Origin: Sulfitobacter sp. JL08
Lineage (GTDB): Bacteria; Pseudomonadota; Alphaproteobacteria; Rhodobacterales; Rhodobacteraceae
NCBI RefSeq assembly: GCF_003352045.1
Contig: NZ_CP025815.1
Span: forward strand, 3,906,001 to 3,970,000
DNA: 64,000 nucleotides
Reading direction: 5' to 3'
Shown here in pieces: positions 39,733-49,273 of this stretch; within the stretch, counting starts at the first letter, position 1; each line of letters starts with the position of its first letter. The position numbers were made by a program, and so were the translations under genes. Below the pieces are notes generated by a model that had not been told where the DNA came from, searched no databases, and saw only the letters and a program-made list of their open reading frames with translations.

Positions 39733-39817
39733 ACGGAAATGTCCGCAGACCGTGTTGGTCAGTTGGGTGGACTTTTCCGCCTTTCGCCGCAATCACGCCA
39801 ATGGCAGCTATGGCTCC

Positions 39818-40318
39818 TTAGGGGTGAGTATCGCGTACAGCGCAACTTGAGGCTAGTACGATCGCGATCCAGTTGACGTCGAGTGTAATTTCGCGTTCGG
39901 CCAACCAGTTCTTCTGAACATGGTAAGCGGCGTGCTCTTTGGCTGCTTCGCAATAAAAGTGCTTCCCGCCCTGACGGTGATGCACGAGTTCATGCAGCAG
40001 CACGGCAACGTCCTGCGGGTTTTCCGCGCTCCACGGACGGACCAACGAAATAGTTCCGGTGTCAGGGTCATAAAGCCCACGCGGAGTGCTGCCGATCATT
40101 GATGCCATCTCGCTTGGTTCTGCCAAGTCCTGAGCATCCACAAACACGATTGTGGCAGAGGTGTCTGCTGCTGGAAGAACTGTTGTGGTGTCGATCCAAT
40201 AGTGAAGCTCTTCAATTAGCCCGGCTTGGATGGAACTGGGTTCGGCTCCGGCAATGCTCGAATAGGCAATAAGAAGCTGGGCGGCCACGGCAACCGTGGC
40301 GCGTTGGGTCAAGAGCAT
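39818..40318 (-). CDS. Secreted HExxH-motif protein (DUF6647-like)
   Basis: A 166-residue exported protein with a signal peptide (MLLTQRATVAVAAQLLIAYS to about residue 25). The motif HELVHH (109-114) gives HExxH, the zincin metal site, and the downstream CEAAKEHAAYHVQ could supply a third ligand from a Glu (Glu124 or Glu128). Four cysteines or fewer, with one in CEAAKE and one near the C-terminus (SSCAV). It resembles the small family I recall as DUF6647. Metallopeptidase activity is inferred from the motif alone. Divergent from a LysR gene. Confidence 0.75.
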   Translation of the reverse strand: MLLTQRATVAVAAQLLIAYSSIAGAEPSSIQAGLIEELHYWIDTTTVLPAADTSATIVFVDAQDLAEPSEMASMIGSTPRGLYDPDTGTISLVRPWSAENPQDVAVLLHELVHHRQGGKHFYCEAAKEHAAYHVQKNWLAEREITLDVNWIAIVLASSCAVRDTHP

Positions 40319-40421
40319 GGCTCCCTCCGTCCGGCAAGTGTTGATTTGCCAGAAGTCTAGCCAGCAGGTATGCTTGACTGCAAAGGATCGTAATTCATCG
40401 CCTGACGAGGAAAATTCACTT

Positions 40422-41339
40422 GTGAAGAAACGGCGGCTCCCTCCGTTCTCAGCCGTGAAGGCCTTCGAGGCAGCAGCCCGGCACTTGAGCTTTAAAGCTG
40501 CTGCGGATGAACTTTGCCTGAGCCCCTCTGCAATCTCGCATCAAATCCGAGCTCTTGAGGATTACCTTGCGACGGCGCTCTTCCGGCGCGAGGGCAACCG
40601 GATCAGTCTGACGGGCACAGGACGCGACTATGCCGGCCGGCTGTCGCAGTTGCTGGATCATCTGGATGACAGCACGCGCGCAGCACGGGCAGGAACGCAC
40701 GGGCAGACCTTGCGGGTCCTGTCCACGCCCGGGTTTGCCGCTCGCTGGCTGTTGCCGCGCATGGCAAGGTTTCAACATGCGCCGGCAATCCGACTGCACA
40801 TCGCCGAGGGAGCACCATCTACCAATTTTTCAACCAACAATGCCGATGTCGTGATCAAGTGGCGCGATGATGCGGAAGAGGGCGTTGATGTCGTGCCCTT
40901 CATTCATTCGGCGCGTTACCCGGTGGCGTCTCCTGCGTTACTGGAGCGTGAAAGCATATCCCACCCGCGCGACTTGCTTCGCCTGACCCTGTTTCGGGAC
41001 GAAGTTGACGATCAATGGCCTGCATGGTTTCGCGCTGCTGGCGTTGTGGCCGAACTGGCCGAGGGCGACCCGATATATCCAAATTGCGAATATGCCTCCA
41101 CGGCCGCTGAGGCAGGCTTGGGCGTGTCGCTGGCCTATGAGGCGGTCGTCGGCCCAACAGTGGCGGAAGGCCGTCTAGTGCGTTTGTTCAAGGCGACGAC
41201 AATCCCCTTTACCATCTACGCCATTGCAACCAAGGCGACGCGCCGCAATGACCCGCTTATCCGCGCATTCCGCGATTGGTTGCTGGCCGAGGCGAGACAG
41301 AATTCCGCTACTAGCAAATCAATCCTCGTGGCCGAGTAA
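40422..41339 (+). CDS. LysR family transcriptional regulator (GcvA-like)
   Basis: A 305-residue regulator starting at GTG 40422 after GAGG. The helix-turn-helix region is at about 1-65 (LPPFSAVKAFEAAARHLSF, SPSAISHQIRALEDYLATAL), the pattern of the GcvA subgroup. LSTPGFAARWLLPRMARF begins the effector domain, with TAAEAGLGVSLAYEAVV near its end. The target is unknown; the divergent HExxH-protein gene, 103 bases away, is the nearest candidate. Confidence 0.92.
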   Translation: MKKRRLPPFSAVKAFEAAARHLSFKAAADELCLSPSAISHQIRALEDYLATALFRREGNRISLTGTGRDYAGRLSQLLDHLDDSTRAARAGTHGQTLRVLSTPGFAARWLLPRMARFQHAPAIRLHIAEGAPSTNFSTNNADVVIKWRDDAEEGVDVVPFIHSARYPVASPALLERESISHPRDLLRLTLFRDEVDDQWPAWFRAAGVVAELAEGDPIYPNCEYASTAAEAGLGVSLAYEAVVGPTVAEGRLVRLFKATTIPFTIYAIATKATRRNDPLIRAFRDWLLAEARQNSATSKSILVAE

Positions 41340-41616
41340 CCGTCCACGCTGACAACCGTCGGCGCACCAGCGGTAGGTTTCGTTGGAATACCAGAATCTG
41401 AATGCGGTTTTTGTGGATTTCAGCGGTACAGCAGGCATTCGTTTCCGCCGCAGCACCAGCCAAAAAGGCCTCAATTCAGCCCTCGCCCACAACACCAGCT
41501 TTACCGCGTGCGGACAGCCTTCGCAGAAACGCCGCCGCGAGGCAGGCTCTCCCGAATTAAAGTAACGCGAACCAATGCAGTCTGGCGGAAACCGCTTTTT
41601 TTCTATCGCGCGATCT

Positions 41617-42801
41617 TCAGATGCCGACGTCGATGATCGCCTTGGCCAGAATGGGCACGGTGTCCTTGTTCAGACCGGCAATGTTCACGCGGCTGTCGCC
41701 CACCATGTAAATCGCGTGTTTGGCCCGCAGTTCCTCGACCTTGTCCTTGCTTGCGCCCAGACGTGAAAACATGCCGCGGTGCTGTGCGATGAATCCGAAC
41801 CGGTCCGATCCCGACAGCCGCTGCAATTCCGCCGCCAGCGCGGTGCGCAGCCCCAGCATGCTTAACCGAACCTCTTCCAGTTCGGCCTGCCAGTCGGCGC
41901 GCAGTGCGTCGTCGTTCAGGATCATTGTCACCAGCCGCGCACCGTGATCGGGCGGAAACGAATAGTTCTGCCGGTTCAGGAATGCCAGTGTGCCCTGGCT
42001 GAGCGCCTGTTGCCCCGCATCCTGCGATACCGCCATCAACAGGCCGGTGCGTTCGCGGTAGATGCCAAAGTTCTTGGAACAGCTGGCCGCAATCAGACAT
42101 TCCGGCACAGAAGACGCGATCAACTGTGTTGCCAGCGCATCTTCACTCAAACCGTCACCGAACCCCTGATAGGCGATGTCGATCATCGGCACGGCACCGG
42201 TCTTGTTCAACAGATCGGCCACCGCGCGCCATTCTGTCATGTTCAGGTTCGCGCCAGTCGGGTTGTGGCAACATCCGTGCAGCAAAATTACATCCCCGGC
42301 CCGCGCCTGCGCCAGATCCTGCATCATGCCGTCAAAATCCACCGCGCGGGTGTCTCCGTCGAAGTACCGGTACTCGACAATCGGCATCCCAAGATATTTC
42401 AGGATCGAAATGTGGTTCGGCCATGTCGGGTTTGATACAAACACCCGCGCGTCCGGATTGGCCATTCTGATCAGTTCAAACGCCTGACGTACCGCACCCG
42501 TTCCCCCCGGCGTGGCCGCCGCGGCCACGTTTGCGCGGGCCACGGCATCGCCCAGAACCAGTGCGATCATCGCATCGCTGAACGCAGGATCGCCGGCCAG
42601 CCCGACATAGCTTTTGCTTGTCTGCTCTTCCCACAACCGGTGCTCTGCGGCCTTGATCGCCCGCATCACGGGCGTGTTGCCGGTGGCATCCTTGTAAACG
42701 CCCACCCCAAGATCTATTTTGACAGGCCGCGGATCGTCCTTCAGCTGCTGCATCAGCATCAGGATGCCGTCGGCCGGCTGTGGTTTCAGATTGCTCAGCA
42801 T
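41617..42801 (-). CDS. Aromatic amino acid / aspartate aminotransferase (class I)
   Basis: A 394-residue PLP-dependent aminotransferase of the AspC/TyrB group. ATG 42801 is chosen. IDLGVGVYKDATGNTPVM is the N-terminal substrate-binding loop, GCCHNPTGANLN is the cofactor-proximal segment, and the Schiff-base lysine lies in SCSKNFGIYRERTG. RVNIAGLN carries the Arg that binds the substrate alpha-carboxylate. Aromatic versus dicarboxylic preference cannot be set from sequence. It starts just after sseA and may be co-transcribed with it. Confidence 0.93.
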   Translation of the reverse strand: MLSNLKPQPADGILMLMQQLKDDPRPVKIDLGVGVYKDATGNTPVMRAIKAAEHRLWEEQTSKSYVGLAGDPAFSDAMIALVLGDAVARANVAAAATPGGTGAVRQAFELIRMANPDARVFVSNPTWPNHISILKYLGMPIVEYRYFDGDTRAVDFDGMMQDLAQARAGDVILLHGCCHNPTGANLNMTEWRAVADLLNKTGAVPMIDIAYQGFGDGLSEDALATQLIASSVPECLIAASCSKNFGIYRERTGLLMAVSQDAGQQALSQGTLAFLNRQNYSFPPDHGARLVTMILNDDALRADWQAELEEVRLSMLGLRTALAAELQRLSGSDRFGFIAQHRGMFSRLGASKDKVEELRAKHAIYMVGDSRVNIAGLNKDTVPILAKAIIDVGI

Positions 42802-42803
42802 GG

Positions 42804-43658
42804 TTATGCGTCTCCTGTGGCAACGGGCACGGTCGGGAACATGCCCCATTCCGCCCATGATCCGTCATAAAGGGTGTGATCGGTCTTGCCGATCCGTTCC
42901 AGTGCAAGGCTCAGGATCGCAGCCGTCACACCCGACCCGCAGGTGGTGATGACCGGCTTTGACAGATCCGCGCCAGATGCCTCGAACACGGCTTTCAGGT
43001 CCGATGCGTCTTTCATGGTCTTATCCTCATTCAGAAGATCGGCATAAAAGACGTTGCGCGATCCCGGAATGTGCCCACTGCGTAACCCTTCGCGGGGTTC
43101 CGGCGCATCGCCGCGAAACCGCGCCGGCGAACGGGCATCCAGAATTTCGTGATCCCCCAGCTTCGAGGCCGACGCCACCTGCGTGACATCGCGCACCAGC
43201 TGATTCTGGAACCGCACCGTCATGTGGCGATCCCGTACAACGGGCGGCAGATCCTCAGTCTCGCGGCCCTCGGCCTGCCATTTGGGAAACCCGCCATCCA
43301 GAACCGCAACATCACGCTGCCCCATCAGGCGGAACAGCCACCACACCCGCGCCGCCGACAGCAGCCCGGCACCGTCATAGACAACAACCTGATGCCCGTC
43401 GCCCACACCCATCGCGCGCAGCCGTGACATGAATTTTTCGATCGGGGGTGCCATATGAGGCAGGTCAGACCGGTGATCGGAAATATCATCGATATCGAAA
43501 AACCGTGCGCCGGGAATATGCGCCGCCTGGTATTCAGCCTGTGCATCGCGCCCCGTATCGGGCAGGTACCATGACGCATCCAGAATCCGCAGGTCGGGAT
43601 CCTTCATATGGGCTGCCAGCCAGTCCGTGGAAACAAGGGTTTTTGGATCGTCTGTCAT
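42804..43658 (-). CDS. sseA: 3-mercaptopyruvate/thiosulfate sulfurtransferase
   Basis: A 284-residue two-domain rhodanese. ATG 43658 is chosen; ATG 43661 and 43679 are in frame. The N-terminal inactive domain has DASWYLPDTGRDA and IPGARFFDIDDISDH. The C-terminal active domain carries the cysteine loop CGSGVTA, typical of 3-mercaptopyruvate sulfurtransferases (thiosulfate-specific enzymes more often have CRKGVT). GHIPGSRNVFYADLLNED is also typical. Position directly before an aminotransferase fits cysteine catabolism by transamination to mercaptopyruvate, which is inference. Confidence 0.93.
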   Translation of the reverse strand: MTDDPKTLVSTDWLAAHMKDPDLRILDASWYLPDTGRDAQAEYQAAHIPGARFFDIDDISDHRSDLPHMAPPIEKFMSRLRAMGVGDGHQVVVYDGAGLLSAARVWWLFRLMGQRDVAVLDGGFPKWQAEGRETEDLPPVVRDRHMTVRFQNQLVRDVTQVASASKLGDHEILDARSPARFRGDAPEPREGLRSGHIPGSRNVFYADLLNEDKTMKDASDLKAVFEASGADLSKPVITTCGSGVTAAILSLALERIGKTDHTLYDGSWAEWGMFPTVPVATGDA

Positions 43659-43731
43659 CATCTTTATCCGCTTGGCCAAGGTTGCCTATGACCTACAAGC
43701 AGGGGCGCGCACTGGCAAGGCTACGGCGGGC

Positions 43732-44379
43732 TTATGTCGCATCCCCGCATACACTCTGATAGGACGGCCGCGCTTGCGCCTTGTCCCACCAGCGCGACAG
43801 CGCCGTGAACCGGCGCATCATATCGCGCCCTTCTGCGGCCATGGCAAAATACCCGATCATCGGGGACAGGTGCAGATCGGCCAGTGTCACACTCTGCCCG
43901 TCCAGAACGTGGCCCTCGGCGGCGATATCCTCAAGCGCGCCCAGAACAGCCGGTGCGGCCCGAAGCCCCGCTGCCGCCTTTTGCGGATCAGCGTCAAGCC
44001 CCAGTGCCGGGCGATAGACCAGATGCGAAAAGACATCGCGCACAAGCGGCTGGTAGCCATACGCGTCCATGATCGAAATCACCTGCTGTATCCGCGCCCG
44101 GGCTTTGACAGCGGCAGGCACTAGTGGCGGACGCGGCGCGATGTCATCCACATAGCGCAAAATCGCGCTTGTCTCGTACAGGGTGAAGCCGCCATCGCGC
44201 AACACCGGAACCCGCCCGAACGGATGTAACCGCGCAAGCGCGTCCGAAGGTGGATCCTCGAACGGATCAGCCTCGACAAAACCAAACGCAACGGATTTTT
44301 CGATCAGGGCCATCTGCACGGCGCGGGTGTAAACGCTGGGCGTGAACCCGAACAGCGTCACGCCGCCCGTCTTATCCAT
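43732..44379 (-). CDS. Glutathione S-transferase family protein
   Basis: A 215-residue GST. The thioredoxin-like N-terminal domain has [18 protein letters not shown] with the catalytic Ser/Tyr region, PFGRVPVL with the cis-proline, and [13 protein letters not shown] with the Glu-Ser pair that binds glutathione. The all-helical C-terminal domain has [15 protein letters not shown]. The electrophilic substrate is unknown. Its N-terminal codons overlap the smpB stop by eight bases, so it is coupled to smpB. Confidence 0.92.
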   Translation of the reverse strand: MDKTGGVTLFGFTPSVYTRAVQMALIEKSVAFGFVEADPFEDPPSDALARLHPFGRVPVLRDGGFTLYETSAILRYVDDIAPRPPLVPAAVKARARIQQVISIMDAYGYQPLVRDVFSHLVYRPALGLDADPQKAAAGLRAAPAVLGALEDIAAEGHVLDGQSVTLADLHLSPMIGYFAMAAEGRDMMRRFTALSRWWDKAQARPSYQSVCGDAT

Positions 44380-44848
44380 GGTCTTTCAGCAATCGGGCCT
44401 TCTGGCGCGACCAGTCACGCTTGGCTTCGGTATCGCGTTTATCATGGTTTTTCTTGCCCTTGGCGATCCCGATCTTCAGCTTGGCGATGCCGCGATGGTT
44501 GAAATACATCACCAGCGGGACCAGCGTCATGCCCTTGCGCTGCGTGGCATTCCACAGGCGCTCCAGTTCCTTGCGCGATACCAGCATCTTGCGGCGGCGG
44601 CGTTCTTCGTGGCGGAATGTTCTGGCCCCTTCGTAGGGCGCGATATAGCTGTTCACCAACCACAATTCGCCGTCTTCAACGGCGGCATAGCTTTCGGCAA
44701 TATTGGCACCACCCGCGCGCAGGGATTTCACCTCGGACCCTTCCAGAATGATGCCGCATTCCAGATCATCCTCGATCGCGTAATCATACCGCGCACGCCG
44801 GTTTTCGGCGATCACCTTGTAGTTCGGGTCTGATTTTTTCTGGGCCAT
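44372..44848 (-). CDS. smpB: SsrA-binding protein
   Basis: A 158-residue RNA-binding protein that brings tmRNA to stalled ribosomes. ATG 44848 is chosen; the frame is open upstream. [21 protein letters not shown]-type sequence ([17 protein letters not shown]) is the OB-fold signature, [15 protein letters not shown] contacts the tRNA-like domain, and [19 protein letters not shown] is the basic C-terminal tail that acts in the decoding centre. The tmRNA gene itself is not in the window. Confidence 0.96.
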   Translation of the reverse strand: MAQKKSDPNYKVIAENRRARYDYAIEDDLECGIILEGSEVKSLRAGGANIAESYAAVEDGELWLVNSYIAPYEGARTFRHEERRRRKMLVSRKELERLWNATQRKGMTLVPLVMYFNHRGIAKLKIGIAKGKKNHDKRDTEAKRDWSRQKARLLKDHG

Positions 44849-45001
44849 GGCAGGCAGATGTAGGCGGTGACGCCTGACAGCGCAAGATGGCGCGCACGCC
44901 CGAACCCGCGCAAATCCACCGATCCCGCCGCTTGCACCTTGATGTCGCGCGCCGCTGCGGTAGATGTGGGACAACGCGGCACAGACAAAAGGGTGAAACC
45001 G

Positions 45002-46246
45002 ATGCTGACACGACGCATGATGGGGTTTGGACTGGCGGCAACGGCACTGGCATCCTGTGGCGGCAATGTCACATCGTTCTCGTCCTCATCTTCCACGGCG
45101 TCAGCGACACGCATGCAATCGGTTCCGAATGCCGGGTTTGATGCCTGGGTGGCCAGGTTCCGGGGCCGCGCTGCCGCCGCCGGAATATCCGCCACAACGA
45201 TCGATCGGGCCTTTCGCGGTGTCGGATATCTGCCCGGCGTGATCGAACGGGACCGCAACCAGACTGAATTCAAACGCTCTTTGGAAGATTACTTGGCCAT
45301 CGCCGCGTCGGACGAGCGGATCGCCACGGGCCGGACCAAACTGCGCCAGTACGATGCCACCCTGTCCCGGATCGAAACGCGCTATGGCGTGGAAAAGCAA
45401 TATGTGACCGCAATCTGGGGACTGGAAAGCCGCTATGGCGAGCGGCGCGGCGACATTCCGGTAATCTCGTCGCTGTCGACACTGGCCTTTGACGGGCGGC
45501 GCGGCACGTTTTTTGAAAAACAGCTGATCGCGGCCCTGCGGATTCTGCAGTACGGCGACACAACAGCGGATCGCATGACCGGAAGCTGGGCCGGTGCCAT
45601 GGGCCACACCCAGTTCATTCCCACATCTTACGAAGCCTTTGCCGTGGATTTCACCGGCGACGGGCGGCGCGATATCTGGTCGGATGATCCGACCGACGCG
45701 CTGGCCTCGGCGGCGGCTTATCTGGCTAAGAACGGCTGGACCCGTGGCCAGCCCTGGGGGGTCGAGGTGCGCCTGCCGCAAGGGTTCAACACCGGTCTCA
45801 CCGGGCGCGGTACGGCCCGGTCCACCGCGGATTGGGCCAGTATGGGGGTGCGCGATATGAACGGGCGCACCGTGCCGGATTACGGCCGCGCTTCGGTGAT
45901 CATCCCCTCCGGTGCCCGCGGCCCCGCCTTCATGACGTTCAGCAATTTCACCACGATCACACGCTACAACAATTCGGAAAGCTATGTGATCGGCATCGGC
46001 CATCTGGCCGACCGGATCATCGGCAAACCGCCGATCCAGGGCAGCTTTCCCCCCGATGCCAGCGGCATGACGATCAACGACCGCCGCGCCCTGCAACAGG
46101 GGCTGACCGCTGCCGGGTTCGACACCGGCGGCACCGATGGCGTGATCGGATCGAAAACCACGGCTGCGATCACCGCCTATCAAAGCGCTAACGGGCTGGC
46201 CGTAACGGGGCAGCCTTCGCTCGACCTGCTGGCGCGGTTGCAATAA
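45002..46246 (+). CDS. Lytic murein transglycosylase (MltB type) with peptidoglycan-binding domain
   Basis: A 414-residue lipoprotein that cleaves peptidoglycan to 1,6-anhydro products. ATG 45002 follows AGGGTG. The lipobox is LASC (near residue 19). The catalytic glutamate is in [12 protein letters not shown], and [17 protein letters not shown] is the second family motif. Residues about 350-414 form a PG_binding_1 domain ([19 protein letters not shown] and [14 protein letters not shown]). The single gene ends at the bidirectional hairpin facing the sulfotransferase gene. Confidence 0.93.
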   Translation: MLTRRMMGFGLAATALASCGGNVTSFSSSSSTASATRMQSVPNAGFDAWVARFRGRAAAAGISATTIDRAFRGVGYLPGVIERDRNQTEFKRSLEDYLAIAASDERIATGRTKLRQYDATLSRIETRYGVEKQYVTAIWGLESRYGERRGDIPVISSLSTLAFDGRRGTFFEKQLIAALRILQYGDTTADRMTGSWAGAMGHTQFIPTSYEAFAVDFTGDGRRDIWSDDPTDALASAAAYLAKNGWTRGQPWGVEVRLPQGFNTGLTGRGTARSTADWASMGVRDMNGRTVPDYGRASVIIPSGARGPAFMTFSNFTTITRYNNSESYVIGIGHLADRIIGKPPIQGSFPPDASGMTINDRRALQQGLTAAGFDTGGTDGVIGSKTTAAITAYQSANGLAVTGQPSLDLLARLQ

Positions 46247-46252
46247 CTGTCG

Positions 46253-46328
46253 GATTTTTTGAGTATTTTTGGACAAATGAAGACCGGCCTGTCTTCATCT
46301 TTTCATAAATACTTGCCTGCTTCGGCAG
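46253..46328. terminator. Long bidirectional hairpin, built from two inverted repeat copies
   Basis: TTTTTTGAGTATTTTTGGAC plus AAATGAAG (about 46254-46281) pairs with CTTCATCTTTTCATAAATAC plus TT (46293-46314) around ACCGGCCTGT. The right half is the dispersed repeat also found at 30921 and 54513; a GCCTGCTTCGGCAG palindrome follows. It lies between the convergent mltB-like and sulfotransferase genes. Confidence 0.65.
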
Positions 46329-47147
46329 TCAGTCGCCCAATTTAATGTGCACTTCATCCAGATCGATTTCGCCGGTCGGCATCTTGTTGGATGGATCATC
46401 GAAATCGTATTTGAACAACTGGAAATCACGCTTGTAGATTTCAAACATCAGATGCTTTGACAGATCGTCAAAGTAATCCTCGACCGGATGGGCGCGTTTG
46501 GGTCCGTGGCCTTCGCTTTCGTTGAAACGGGGGATGCTGGCAAGATCGACCGAATGGGGTGTCTCCACGGCGTTGAGCACCGATTGCATGCCGTCATTGA
46601 ATTTTTCGGTCCAGAAAATGTTGTCGTACCGGCCACCGTTCACAATGAAGGTAGACAGGTGGCCCGACTGCGCGGACCAGTGGATATCAGGCTCCATCGG
46701 GCGGCGCCAGCGGATGGAATCGCGTGCAAACAACAAAAAGCGGCGGAAGGATTTGATCTGGTCAAACTCCTGCTTGCCATCATCACCGCCCACTTCGATG
46801 CCGTATTTCTGGATCAGCAGCGGCACCAGATTGCCCCGGTAGCGTTTGCCGTTGCGCTGGATGCCGCAGATTTTATCAAAGAATGATGACAGGATGCGGG
46901 TGTAGGGATTGCGCACACAGGTAAAGGCGTAAGAGGCGTGATCCTGCACATTGGCCGAAATCAGATGCTGGCTGTCTTCCAGCGCCCATTTGTGCAGGCC
47001 GCCCTTGGCGTCGTGAATATCGCCATCAAAGAAAACGCCGTGATCTGAATAATACATGATCTGCCCGATCGTCGAACAGGCGCATTTGGGCACCACGCGA
47101 TAGACCACGCTTTCGCTTTCTGTCATCCACGTACCGGGAAAGCCCAT
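46329..47147 (-). CDS. Sulfotransferase family 2 protein
   Basis: A 272-residue PAPS-dependent sulfotransferase. The 5'-phosphosulfate-binding loop is VPKCACSTIGQ (residues 19-29), and the 3'-phosphate-binding segment is CVRNPYTRILSSF (about residues 87-99). These are the two hallmark motifs of Sulfotransfer_2 proteins, which sulfate sugars. No membrane segment is visible, in contrast to the eukaryotic Golgi enzymes. It is divergent from the glycosyltransferase gene, with 145 bases between. Together they suggest addition of a sulfated sugar to a surface glycan. Confidence 0.88.
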   Translation of the reverse strand: MGFPGTWMTESESVVYRVVPKCACSTIGQIMYYSDHGVFFDGDIHDAKGGLHKWALEDSQHLISANVQDHASYAFTCVRNPYTRILSSFFDKICGIQRNGKRYRGNLVPLLIQKYGIEVGGDDGKQEFDQIKSFRRFLLFARDSIRWRRPMEPDIHWSAQSGHLSTFIVNGGRYDNIFWTEKFNDGMQSVLNAVETPHSVDLASIPRFNESEGHGPKRAHPVEDYFDDLSKHLMFEIYKRDFQLFKYDFDDPSNKMPTGEIDLDEVHIKLGD

Positions 47148-47292
47148 ACTGCTCGCTCCTATGCGCTGCGGCGCGTTTATGTGACCACAGTTGCTTCATC
47201 CGACAAAAAAGCAAACAAATCCTGTTTATTCAATCAGTGTTCAACAGTATCACGGTAGGCAACACAAAAAAAAGGGCAGTCACGTTCCGAGA

Positions 47293-48870
47293 ATGGCCAA
47301 AATCGCCTACATATTGCTATGCCACAAAGACCCGGAGGCCATTATCAACCAGGCTGAACGGCTGACCGCTGTTGGCGACTATATGTCCATCCATTTCGAT
47401 GCGCGGGCCAAGCCGGCGCATTTCGATATGATCCGGCGCGCGCTCAAGGACAATCCGAACGTCGTGTTTGCCCGCAAGCGGATCAAATGCGGGTGGGGGG
47501 CGTGGTCTTTGGTGCAGGCCAGCATCCATGCGGTCGAAGCTGCGGTTGACGCGTTTCCGCGGGCCACGCATTTCTACATGTTGTCCGGCGATTGCATGGC
47601 GATCAAATCGGCTGAATACGCCCATGAATTTCTGGACAGCCGCGATGTCGATTACATCGAAAGCTTTGATTTTTTCGAAAGCGACTGGATCAAGACCGGA
47701 ATGAAGCAGGAGCGGTTGATCTACCGGCATCTGTTCAATGAACGCACACAACCCGGCCTGTTCTATGCGGCCTACGGGTTTCAGAAACGGCTTGGGCTGA
47801 CCCGCAGCATCCCACCCGATATTCAGGTTCAGATAGGAAGCCAGTGGTGGTGCCTGCGGCGGCGCACGATCGAATGGATACTGGATTTCATCAAATCAAG
47901 GCGTGATGTCGTCCGGTTTTTCCGTACCACATGGATACCGGATGAAACATTTTTCCAGACACTGGTGCGCCATCTTGTGCCCGAGACCGAGATCGAGACT
48001 CGTACATTGACCTGCCTGATGTTTTCCGATTACGGGATGCCGATTACCTTTTACAACGATCACTACGATCTTTTGCTAAGCCAGGATTTCCTTTTTGCCC
48101 GCAAGATCAGCCCCGAGGCGCGCGAACTGAAGCGCCGGCTGGGCGCGCTTTATGCGGCAAGCGGTGTCGAATTCCAGATTTCGAACGAAGCCCAGAGCCT
48201 GTTCAAATTCCTGACCGGGCGGGGCCGGATCGGTCGGCGTTTTGCCAGCCGGTTCTGGGAAACCGAAAGCACGCTGGGGCGCGAACGTGAATTGCTGATC
48301 GTGGTGTGCAAGAAATGGCACGTCGCCAAACGGATGGTCGAACGCATTCGCGCGGTCAGCAACATCCCGACAATCGAATATCTGTTCAACGAAGAAGATA
48401 CGGATCTTCCCGATCTGGGGGGCATTCAAACGACCCTTGGCAAACGTACACGGCACCGCCGTTCGCTGGTGCGGATGTTGTTTGATTATTACGAAACCGA
48501 TCGCCTGCTGGTCTGCATGGACCCCAACAACATCGAGCTGTTGCAGGATTTCTGTTCGGACCGGTCTGTGACCAGGTTGCTTGAGATCGAATGCCAGTTC
48601 AGTGATGATTATTTGAAAGGGCATGCCATGCGGGTTGGGCTTACCGGGGAACGCACCCCGCCCGAGACACTGGAGCGGCTGTTGCCCACCATCCGGCAGG
48701 ACATGATCTTTGAAAGCGACCGCATCCGCGACGCCGATTTCGAAAACCACTACCGGTTGCGTGAAACGGATGACCCAGAAAAAAATGCTGAAAAGCTGGC
48801 CGCTTTTCTTGCCATTTCACACGGCAACGCGCATCAGGTCACGGCATCCGAACACTTGTTTTCCGACTGA
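47293..48870 (+). CDS. Core-2/I-branching-type beta-1,6-N-acetylglucosaminyltransferase (GT14) with extra C-terminal domain
   Basis: A 525-residue cytoplasmic glycosyltransferase. ATG 47293 is chosen. The Branch domain (about 1-290) opens AKIAYILLCHKDPEAI, continues through IKCGWGAWSLVQASIHAVEAA and FYMLSGDCMAIKS (the donor/acceptor-binding region), and includes SQWWCLRRRTIEWIL and TWIPDETFFQTLV with the likely catalytic Glu. The C-terminal ~230 residues are a separate domain (perhaps DUF5928-like) of unknown role. Its sugar donor and acceptor are not known. Divergent from the sulfotransferase. Confidence 0.87.
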   Translation: MAKIAYILLCHKDPEAIINQAERLTAVGDYMSIHFDARAKPAHFDMIRRALKDNPNVVFARKRIKCGWGAWSLVQASIHAVEAAVDAFPRATHFYMLSGDCMAIKSAEYAHEFLDSRDVDYIESFDFFESDWIKTGMKQERLIYRHLFNERTQPGLFYAAYGFQKRLGLTRSIPPDIQVQIGSQWWCLRRRTIEWILDFIKSRRDVVRFFRTTWIPDETFFQTLVRHLVPETEIETRTLTCLMFSDYGMPITFYNDHYDLLLSQDFLFARKISPEARELKRRLGALYAASGVEFQISNEAQSLFKFLTGRGRIGRRFASRFWETESTLGRERELLIVVCKKWHVAKRMVERIRAVSNIPTIEYLFNEEDTDLPDLGGIQTTLGKRTRHRRSLVRMLFDYYETDRLLVCMDPNNIELLQDFCSDRSVTRLLEIECQFSDDYLKGHAMRVGLTGERTPPETLERLLPTIRQDMIFESDRIRDADFENHYRLRETDDPEKNAEKLAAFLAISHGNAHQVTASEHLFSD

Positions 48871-48878
48871 GGTACATG

Positions 48879-49259
48879 ATGGCTTATGTTTATGACGACC
48901 AGAATATTTTCGCCAAAATCCTGCGCGGCGAGATTCCGAACAGCACGGTTCTGGATACCGAACACGCGCTGGCGTTCAACGATCTATATCCTCAGGCGCC
49001 AGTGCATGTGCTGGTGATCCCGAAAGGGCCCTATGTGTGTTATGACCATTTCGCGCTTGAAGCATCGGATGCGGAAATCATCGGCTTTACCCGCGCCATC
49101 GGCGAGGTGTGCAAAATCACCGGCGTTCAGCCCGGTGCGGGGGGCGACGGGTTTCGCGCCATTTCAAACACCGGCACACATGGCGTTCAGGAAGTGCCGC
49201 ATCTGCATTTGCATATTCTGGGCGGGCGTCCGTTGGGGCGGATGCTGCAAAAGGCGTGA
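48879..49259 (+). CDS. HIT family nucleotide-binding protein
   Basis: A 126-residue histidine-triad protein of the Hint/HinT branch, which hydrolyses nucleoside phosphoramidates such as AMP-lysine. Adjacent ATGs lie at 48876 and 48879. The family segment FAKILRGEIPNSTVLDT is at the N-terminus, and ALAFNDLYPQAPVHVLVIPK follows. The triad is in VPHLHLHIL (His-x-His-x-His). It starts eight bases after the glycosyltransferase stop and may share its transcript. Confidence 0.94.
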   Translation: MAYVYDDQNIFAKILRGEIPNSTVLDTEHALAFNDLYPQAPVHVLVIPKGPYVCYDHFALEASDAEIIGFTRAIGEVCKITGVQPGAGGDGFRAISNTGTHGVQEVPHLHLHILGGRPLGRMLQKA

Positions 49260-49273
49260 TTGCGCTGGCGCGG

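Noticed and set aside
45101-46276. A 391-residue minus-strand open frame
   Set aside because: It is antisense to the lytic transglycosylase, whose catalytic and peptidoglycan-binding motifs are clear. The antisense translation is rich in Arg, Pro and Gly with no motif.
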